A stretch of DNA of 64,000 bases from CAVQMB01 sp963713445 (GTDB lineage: Bacteria; Pseudomonadota; Gammaproteobacteria; Competibacterales; Competibacteraceae). The notes under the pieces were generated by a model. The model saw nothing but the letters and a program-made list of their open reading frames with translations. It did not search any database and was not told the origin of the DNA. The translations under genes were made by a program, and so were the position numbers. The stretch lies in contig CAVQMB010000002.1 of assembly GCA_963713445.1 (NCBI GenBank), forward strand, positions 62,001-126,000. The letters are read 5' to 3'. Shown one piece after another: positions 58,498-64,000 of this stretch. The first letter of the stretch is position 1; each line of letters opens with the position of its first letter.

Positions 58498-59646
58498 TCA
58501 GCGGAGGCGCTTCGGCGCTGGGGCCGGGACCGCCGCGTAAACCCGGTTCTTCCAGCGCGAGCGCTGCCCGTGCGCATAGCGCAGTGCCGCTGTCCAGGTC
58601 ATCAGCAAGTATAGCGCGCCGGCCAAAGGCAGGGCGCAGGCCCAGGTACCCGGCAAGCCATAATAGCGCAGGGTCGGCCGGTAGCTCGCCAGCATCGCCG
58701 CCACAGCCGTCAGCGCGAGCAGGCGCGCCGGCATGGGCCCGACGCAAAGAGCGGCCAGCGGTACCATGAAAGCGAGCACCATGAGGCAACTGGCGACTGC
58801 CAGCAGCACAATGGAGTAGTGAAGCTGGCAGTAGGCACTGCGTGCGACCATGTTCCAGATTTCACGCAGGCCCTGGCGGCGCAGCATTTGGGCGCAATGA
58901 CTCAGACCCAGCCAGGTTGCGTGTCCCTGGTGCTTGAACAGCCGTGCCAGCGCGCAGTCGTCGATCAGTTCGCCCCGGATGGCGCCGAAACCGCCACTGG
59001 CGTCCAGGGTGGCGGAATCGAGCAGTACGCAGCCGCCGGCGGCGGCTGCGATTCGCGACTGCGCCGAATTGGCCAGTCGGAACGGATAGAGCAGCTTGAA
59101 AAAATAGATGAAGGCTGGCATCAGCAGCCGTTCCCACAGATTGGCGGTGACCGGGGCCGCCATCAGCGACACCAGCCGGCGAGTGTCGCTGTCGAGTTTG
59201 TGGCGGAGTGCAGCGACAGTTCCGGGTTGTAGCCGGATGTCGGCATCGAGCAACAGTATCAACCGGCTGGTGACTTGCCGCCGACCCTGTTCCAGCGCCC
59301 ACAGTTTACCGGACCAGCCGGCCGGCAGCGCGTGACCGGTCAGCACCGTGAGGTTCTCCAGTCCGCTGGTCCGGGCGACCTCGGCCGTGCCGTCGCTGGA
59401 CTGGTCATCGATGACCACCGCCCGCAGGCCTGTGCCCTGCGCCTTGAGCGCCGCCAGTGTCAGTGCCAGGGTGGCACGTTCATTGCGCGCCGGGATCAGT
59501 ACGGTGACGTCACTGAGATCCGCGGCGCCGGTGTCAGCGGCCGCATCCAGCGTCTCGGCTGTGGTCCAGGGGCGCCACGGCGCTGCCAGCAGGCCGCACC
59601 AGAGCAGCGCGGCGCCGGCGCTCAATGCGGTTAGCAGGAGGGCCAT
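58498..59646 (-). CDS. hpnB: HpnB, hopene-associated glycosyltransferase
   Basis: 382 residues: an N-terminal helix, family-2 glycosyltransferase motifs VTVLIPARNERATL, VVIDDQSSDGTAEVA, LLLDADIRLQPGT (DxD), LIDDCALARLF, and C-terminal helices. Co-occurrence with hpnH and hpnA is typical; the sugar transferred is not established. It begins 15 bp after hpnH. Confidence 0.92.
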   Translation of the reverse strand: MALLLTALSAGAALLWCGLLAAPWRPWTTAETLDAAADTGAADLSDVTVLIPARNERATLALTLAALKAQGTGLRAVVIDDQSSDGTAEVARTSGLENLTVLTGHALPAGWSGKLWALEQGRRQVTSRLILLLDADIRLQPGTVAALRHKLDSDTRRLVSLMAAPVTANLWERLLMPAFIYFFKLLYPFRLANSAQSRIAAAAGGCVLLDSATLDASGGFGAIRGELIDDCALARLFKHQGHATWLGLSHCAQMLRRQGLREIWNMVARSAYCQLHYSIVLLAVASCLMVLAFMVPLAALCVGPMPARLLALTAVAAMLASYRPTLRYYGLPGTWACALPLAGALYLLMTWTAALRYAHGQRSRWKNRVYAAVPAPAPKRLR

Positions 59647-59661
59647 AAAGGCGCTGGAGGG

Positions 59662-60726
59662 TCAGGATGCCGGGTAGTGGGTCGGCAATTCCGGCGCCAT
59701 CGGTCCTTTCGTCCGCGGTCCCTGGAGATGGACTTTAAGTGCTTTCAGGGGGTGCCTCACGGTATCGTTGACCGCCGTGCCCTCATAGCCGCAATGGGCC
59801 ATGCAGTTGGCGCATTTGGGATTGCGGTCACTGCCGTAATGTTCCCAGGGCGTTTCATCCATCAACGCCTGATAACTGTCCGCATAGCCTTCGTCGGACA
59901 GCAGATAGCAGGGTTTCTGCCAGCCGAATATGTTGCGGGTCGGATTGCTCCACGGGGTGCAGTGGTAGCTCTGGTTGCCGGCCAGGAAATCCAGAAACAG
60001 GCTGGACTGACTGAATGGCCATCCGCTGCCGCGGGCTTCGCCGATGGAGAAGATCTTGCGGAACAGCTGGCGGCTTTGGTTGCGCGGCAGGAACACGTCC
60101 TGGCGCGGGGCGTGCTCGTAACTGTAGCCCGGCGATATCGTGATCCCTTCGACCCCGAGGGTACTGACGAAATCGAAGAAATCGGCCACGTTTTCCGGAT
60201 CCTCACCCTGGAACAGGGTACAGTTTACGGTGACCCGGAATCCGCGGCCGCGGGCTTCACGGATGGCCGCAACCGCTTTGTCGAAGACACCCGTGCGGCA
60301 CACCGATTCATCATGGCGTTCCCGGTTGCCATCGAGATGAACGGAAAAGGTGAAGTAAGGCGACGGCGAATAGTCCTGCAGCTTGCGCGATAGCAGCAAA
60401 GCATTGGTGCACAGGTAGACGAATTTACGCCGGGCCACCAGGGCTTCGACAATCTGCGGCATATCCTTATGGATCAACGGCTCACCGCCGGGAATCGATA
60501 CGATGGGCGCGCCGCATTCCTCGACGGCCTGAATGCAGTCGTCCACGCTCAGGCGCCGGTCCAGAATGGCGTCGGGATGATCGATCTTGCCGCAGCCGGC
60601 ACATGCCAGATTGCAGCGAAACAGCGGCTCCAGCATCAGCACCAGCGGATAGCGCTGCACGCCCCGCAGTTTTCGCCCCATGATGTAGGCGCCGACCCGG
60701 ATCTGTTGACGGAGGGGAATACTCAT
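59662..60726 (-). CDS. hpnH: HpnH, radical SAM adenosyl-hopene transferase
   Basis: 354 residues. C38-x3-C42-x2-C45 (CNLACAGC) binds the 4Fe-4S cluster; SIPGGEPLIH and NALLLSRK follow, and a C-terminal Cys-rich stretch (NPKCANCMAHCGYEG) is typical of SPASM-like HpnH. It adds the 5'-deoxyadenosyl group to diploptene, giving adenosylhopane, the first step of side-chain extension. It starts 37 bp after ispH. Confidence 0.95.
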   Translation of the reverse strand: MSIPLRQQIRVGAYIMGRKLRGVQRYPLVLMLEPLFRCNLACAGCGKIDHPDAILDRRLSVDDCIQAVEECGAPIVSIPGGEPLIHKDMPQIVEALVARRKFVYLCTNALLLSRKLQDYSPSPYFTFSVHLDGNRERHDESVCRTGVFDKAVAAIREARGRGFRVTVNCTLFQGEDPENVADFFDFVSTLGVEGITISPGYSYEHAPRQDVFLPRNQSRQLFRKIFSIGEARGSGWPFSQSSLFLDFLAGNQSYHCTPWSNPTRNIFGWQKPCYLLSDEGYADSYQALMDETPWEHYGSDRNPKCANCMAHCGYEGTAVNDTVRHPLKALKVHLQGPRTKGPMAPELPTHYPAS

Positions 60727-60763
60727 AAGGAATCCGATTTTTCCGTGATGGATAGCATGGATT

Positions 60764-61711
60764 TCAACCGGCTTTGGTGGCGGCCATCTTCTTCATCAAG
60801 GCGGCCGGTAGCCGGAAGGTCGTGGTTTCACGCGCACTTTCCATCTCGGTCACCTTGACGGTGCCCAGGTTCCGTAGCCGGTCCATGACCTGTTGCACCA
60901 GCACCTCGGGTGCCGACGCACCGGCTGTCAGGCCGACCGTCATGTCCGGGCTGAACCAGTTCGGCTGCAGTTCGGCGGCGTCCTGGACCAGATGGGCGGC
61001 CACACCCGCTTGTTCCGCCACTTCGCGGAGCCGGTTGGAATTGGAACTGTTGCGCGCGCCGACGACCAGCACCAGATCGACCCGTTGCGACAGTTGATGG
61101 ACGGCATTCTGCCGGTTCTGGGTGGCATAGCAGATACCGTCCAGTGACGGTCCCTGAATGGCCGGGAACCGGTGCCGCAATGCCGCGATGATATCGCGGG
61201 TATCGTCCACGCTGAGAGTGGTTTGCGTCACGTAAGCGATACGTTCGGGGTCGGTGACGGTCAGCGACGACACCTCGCCGCTGTCGGAGATAACGTGCAC
61301 CGGCCCGTCGATCCGGCCACGCGTGCCCTCGACCTCGGGATGGCCGCGGTGGCCGATGATGACGATCTCGTAACCCTGGCGGCTGTAGCGCTGGGCCTGC
61401 AGATGCACCTTGGTCACCAGCGGGCAGGTGGCGTCGATAATCTCGAGCCCACGCTCGCGGGCATGATCCACAACGTTGCCTGCGACGCCGTGGGCACTGA
61501 AGATGGTAACGGCGTCCGCCGGTATGTCGTCGAGGCTTTCCACGAACACCGCACCCCGCCCGCGCAAGTCATTCAGTACATGCTGGTTGTGCACTATTTC
61601 GTGCAGCACGAACACCGGTGGGCCGTAGAGTTCGAGCGCTGTTTCGACAATGTCTACCGCGCGCACGACGCCAGCGCAGAAACCTCGCGGTTGTGCTAAT
61701 AGAACATCCAT
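60764..61711 (-). CDS. ispH: 4-hydroxy-3-methylbut-2-enyl diphosphate reductase IspH
   Basis: About 315 residues with the three cluster cysteines Cys12 (GFCAGV), Cys96 (DATCPLV) and Cys194 (GICYAT), plus VHEIVHN-like LHEIVHNQ and ARNSSNSNRL. It makes isopentenyl and dimethylallyl diphosphate, the isoprenoid units for squalene. AGAGG precedes the ATG at 61711. As first gene of the hopanoid operon it ties precursor supply to hopanoid output; it may be the only copy or a locus-specific one. Confidence 0.96.
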   Translation of the reverse strand: MDVLLAQPRGFCAGVVRAVDIVETALELYGPPVFVLHEIVHNQHVLNDLRGRGAVFVESLDDIPADAVTIFSAHGVAGNVVDHARERGLEIIDATCPLVTKVHLQAQRYSRQGYEIVIIGHRGHPEVEGTRGRIDGPVHVISDSGEVSSLTVTDPERIAYVTQTTLSVDDTRDIIAALRHRFPAIQGPSLDGICYATQNRQNAVHQLSQRVDLVLVVGARNSSNSNRLREVAEQAGVAAHLVQDAAELQPNWFSPDMTVGLTAGASAPEVLVQQVMDRLRNLGTVKVTEMESARETTTFRLPAALMKKMAATKAG

Positions 61712-62068
61712 TGCTAGCCTCTTTAGGGTTGTTGATGAACTCCGATAAGGACATCGGGAGCTTCCGTCCCGGCTGGCATCCCATCCAGAGGAGGCACTGC
61801 AGCAATAACTTGAAACCGCAACGCCCACAGTCTAACTTAGCCTATGCAACGCTAGCAATTCAGGCCCTTACGGCGCTCGCAAGCATAGTTTCCGGTGTTG
61901 ACGGGACAGTTGCAACGGTACAATAGCGCCGATCGTGATTGTGGGGCGGCTCGTTCAGGAAGGTCGTGCCGACCGCCATGCCGTATGGACCCTTCCGGTC
62001 TGCTGGGCGGACGGCAAGCAACTGGATCAGTATCCTCTCTCCTCATCTGCCAGGTTCACGTGTATCGG
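61712..62068 (+). promoter_or_regulatory. Divergent hopanoid promoter region
   Basis: About 355 bp between ispH and squalene synthase. On the plus strand TTGACG (61898-61903) and TACAAT (61919-61924) form a sigma-70-like pair with a short 15-bp spacer. A start near 61931 would give a leader of about 135 nt. No RNA gene or other coding region is seen. Confidence 0.45.
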
Positions 62069-63160
62069 ATGTCAGCCAGAAAAATCGCGCTAGCCGAAGA
62101 TGCCGTGGGTTCGTCTACGCCCCCGTGCTCGCTGACCGATGACCAGTTGCAGGATTACCTGTTGCAGGGTGTGTCGCGGACTTTCGCGCTGACTATTCCG
62201 CAATTGCCGGCCAGCCTCGGCCGGGTTATCGCTAATGCCTATCTGCTGTGCCGGATTGTCGATACCATCGAAGATGAGCCGACGCTGGACGCCGCCGGCA
62301 AGAAACGGCTGTGTGTGCGGTTTGCCGACGTGGTCGATGGGGGCTCCACAGCGCCGGCATTTGCGGCCGAGCTGTCACCCATGCTGTCGCGGCAGACGCT
62401 GGCGGCAGAGCGGGAACTGGTTGCGCTGACGCCGCGGGTGATCGCGATCACCCGGCGGTTTGATCCGGCGCAGCAGGCCGCCATCAAGCGCTGCGTCCGC
62501 ATCATGGCCACTGGCATGGCGGAGTTTCAGCAGACCAGAAGCGTGGCTGGCCTGGCCACGCTAGCCGACATGGACCGTTACTGCTATGTCGTGGCGGGGG
62601 TGGTCGGGGAAATGTTGACCAGCCTGTTTTGCCACTATTCGCCGGCGATAGCCCGCCACGAGGATAAACTCATGGTGCTCGCGGTATCGTTCGGTCAGGG
62701 CCTGCAGATGACCAATATCCTCAAGGATATCTGGGAGGACCGGGCCCGGGGCAGTTGCTGGCTGCCGCGGTCGCTGTTTGCCGAACACGGTGTTGATCTG
62801 GCGCGGCTGGAACCGGGCCAGGCGGGTTTCAGTCGGGGCCTGGACCAGCTCGTGGCCATCGCTCATGGTCACTTGCGCAACGCGCTGTGCTATACCCTGC
62901 TCATTCCGCGCAATGAAAAGGGTCTGCGTAATTTCTGTTTGTGGGCCATCGGTATGGCAGTGCTCACGCTGCGTAAGCTCGAGCAGCGGCGCGATTTCGA
63001 TAATGGCCGACAGGTTAAGATCTCACGCCGCAGCGTCAAACTGACCATCCTGCTGACGCGTTGGTCCCGGTCCAGTGACCGGCTTTTGCAGCTGCTGTTC
63101 AACACGGCTGCCAGCGCTCTGCCACACCCCCAAATGCCGCCGGACAATCCGTCCGGCTGA
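62069..63160 (+). CDS. Squalene synthase (single-enzyme, SQS/PSY family)
   Basis: 363 residues. Conserved motifs: SRTFALTIPQLP, CRIVDTIEDEP (first Asp-rich motif), YCYVVAGVVGEMLTSLF, QMTNILKDIWEDRARGSCWLP (second Asp-rich motif), and a C-terminal hydrophobic stretch. It condenses two farnesyl diphosphates to presqualene diphosphate and reduces it to squalene with NADPH. It resembles the long eukaryote-like SQS of some methanotrophs rather than the HpnC/HpnD/HpnE trio. The start is uncertain: ATG 62069 or GTG 62060, neither with a strong ribosome site. Confidence 0.88.
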   Translation: MSARKIALAEDAVGSSTPPCSLTDDQLQDYLLQGVSRTFALTIPQLPASLGRVIANAYLLCRIVDTIEDEPTLDAAGKKRLCVRFADVVDGGSTAPAFAAELSPMLSRQTLAAERELVALTPRVIAITRRFDPAQQAAIKRCVRIMATGMAEFQQTRSVAGLATLADMDRYCYVVAGVVGEMLTSLFCHYSPAIARHEDKLMVLAVSFGQGLQMTNILKDIWEDRARGSCWLPRSLFAEHGVDLARLEPGQAGFSRGLDQLVAIAHGHLRNALCYTLLIPRNEKGLRNFCLWAIGMAVLTLRKLEQRRDFDNGRQVKISRRSVKLTILLTRWSRSSDRLLQLLFNTAASALPHPQMPPDNPSG

Positions 63161-63221
63161 CTCCTGCGAATTGGTTCTGGCCGGGTGCTTGTTCAAGGTG
63201 CCGGGTCGGGGAGGTTGTGCG

Positions 63222-64000
63222 ATGTCGATTGCCATGACGTCTGCGGAAAAGCAATCTGCTGGTTCCGCCGACGCCCTGGATCATGCCCTGGGGCGGGCCC
63301 GGGAGGCGCTATGCGCAGCCCAGCATGAGTCCGGTTACTGGTGCTTCGAGCTGGAAGCCGACTGCACTATTCCGGCTGAATATATTCTGATGATGCATTT
63401 CGTTGGTGAGGTCGACCATGGATTGCAGAGCCGGCTGGCGCGCTACCTGCGTGCCCACCAGGGCGGTGACGGTGGCTGGCCACTGTACTATCAGGCCGAT
63501 TTGGAACTGAGCTGCTCGGTCAAGGCCTACTTCGCTCTCAAGCTGGCGGGTGACGATCCCAATGCGCCGCACATGAGCCGGGCGCGAGAAGCCATCCTCG
63601 ATCGGGGTGGTGCCGCCCGGGCCAATGTGTTTACCCGCATTGCCCTGGCCCAGTTCGGGCAGATTCCCTGGCGTGGCGTACCGTTCATGCCGGTGGAGAT
63701 TCTGTTGTTGCCACGCTGGGCGCCGTTTCATCTGAGCAAGGTCTCGTATTGGTCGCGGACCGTGATGGTGCCGCTGCTGGTGCTGTGTTCGGCCCGGGCC
63801 CAGGCCCGTAATCCGAACGGTATCGATGTCGCGGAGTTATTCACCGTGCCGCCGCTGCAGGAGCGGGGATATTTCACGGCCCATTCGGCCATGAACCGTC
63901 TGTTTCTGACGTTGGACCGCTGTGGCCGCTGGCTGGAACCGCTAATGCCCTCCCGGCTGCGTCGTCGTGCCGTGAACTGGGCGGAGGCCTGGGTACTCGA
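63222..64000 (+). CDS. shc: Squalene-hopene cyclase, N-terminal 259 residues, partial
   Basis: Translating from ATG 63222, preceded by GGGGAGG at 7 nt, gives an uninterrupted frame to the window edge. It has ALGRAREALCAAQHESGYWCFELEAD, IPAEYILMMHF, QGGDGGWPLYYQADLELSCSVKAYFALKLAGDD (QW-type repeat), RGGAARANVFTRIALAQFGQ and LPRWAPFHLSKVSYWSRTVMVPL, the N-terminal portion of squalene-hopene cyclases. The catalytic DxDD motif lies beyond the edge. It is 61 bp downstream of squalene synthase, forming a two-gene squalene-to-hopene unit. Confidence 0.95.
   Translation, partial: MSIAMTSAEKQSAGSADALDHALGRAREALCAAQHESGYWCFELEADCTIPAEYILMMHFVGEVDHGLQSRLARYLRAHQGGDGGWPLYYQADLELSCSVKAYFALKLAGDDPNAPHMSRAREAILDRGGAARANVFTRIALAQFGQIPWRGVPFMPVEILLLPRWAPFHLSKVSYWSRTVMVPLLVLCSARAQARNPNGIDVAELFTVPPLQERGYFTAHSAMNRLFLTLDRCGRWLEPLMPSRLRRRAVNWAEAWVL

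Overview
The window is GC-rich (roughly 63%) bacterial chromosomal DNA. YjgA/DarP and a DUF3634-like protein, a hopanoid locus, an ImuA-ImuB-DnaE2 mutasome and an ArnT-like transferase together suggest a gammaproteobacterium. I cannot name the genus from the sequence alone. I see no rRNA, tRNA, CRISPR array or prophage.

Layout. 1-5.2 kb (minus strand) is a copper/heavy-metal tolerance block: a double-cupredoxin protein running off the left edge, a CopA-type P1B ATPase, a DUF302 protein, a Met-rich Spy/CpxP-like periplasmic protein and a small secreted protein behind an FNR-like site. 5.3-13.8 kb holds mixed genes: darP, a DUF3634-like gene, an ArnT-like transferase, a PQQ-type beta-propeller, a thioesterase, a PsiE-like protein, an arsS-type radical SAM gene with two associated transferases, and a small membrane protein. 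14.0-15.8 kb is a scar: an IS5-family element with a canonical A-AAA-AAC slippery site sits between a truncated relE-type toxin gene and a truncated amino-acid ABC ATPase. 15.9-24.3 kb holds a flavin reductase, an SOS-controlled lexA-imuA-imuB-dnaE2 cassette, a Tat-exported aldo/keto reductase and a DUF6064 membrane protein. 24.4-32.8 kb holds a VIT1-type transporter, hflK-hflC, a PAS-PAS-GAF-HD-GYP protein and a NitT/TauT-like ABC pair. 33.1-37.5 kb is an HlyD-ATPase-FtsX-FtsX tripartite efflux operon.

37.9-48.8 kb (plus strand) is a compact nine-gene run with mostly 4-bp stop/start overlaps: a P-loop NTPase, a HExxH metalloprotease, an ABC half-exporter, a solute-binding protein, a BPL_N-like amidotransferase-fold fusion, an ATPase, two permeases, and a cytosolic gamma-glutamyltransferase-like enzyme. 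It lies behind a tandem 11-bp direct repeat plus TATAAT. I do not recognise this as a described system and consider it the best candidate for new biology here.

48.8-64 kb is a hopanoid locus in two divergent units. The minus-strand unit reads ispH-hpnH-hpnB-hpnM-mlaA-hpnA-hpnI-hpnJ-hpnK-hpnN-hpnL. The plus-strand unit is a single-enzyme squalene synthase followed by squalene-hopene cyclase, which leaves the window. Together they would make squalene, cyclise it, add the adenosyl side chain, decorate it with an amino-sugar/cyclitol head group and move the product toward the outer membrane.

Many genes between 1 and 31.7 kb carry single-base frameshifts, while none was seen from 33 to 64 kb. Either the sequence quality differs between the halves or the left part is decaying. 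Broken genes are given as single restored spans, with break points stated.
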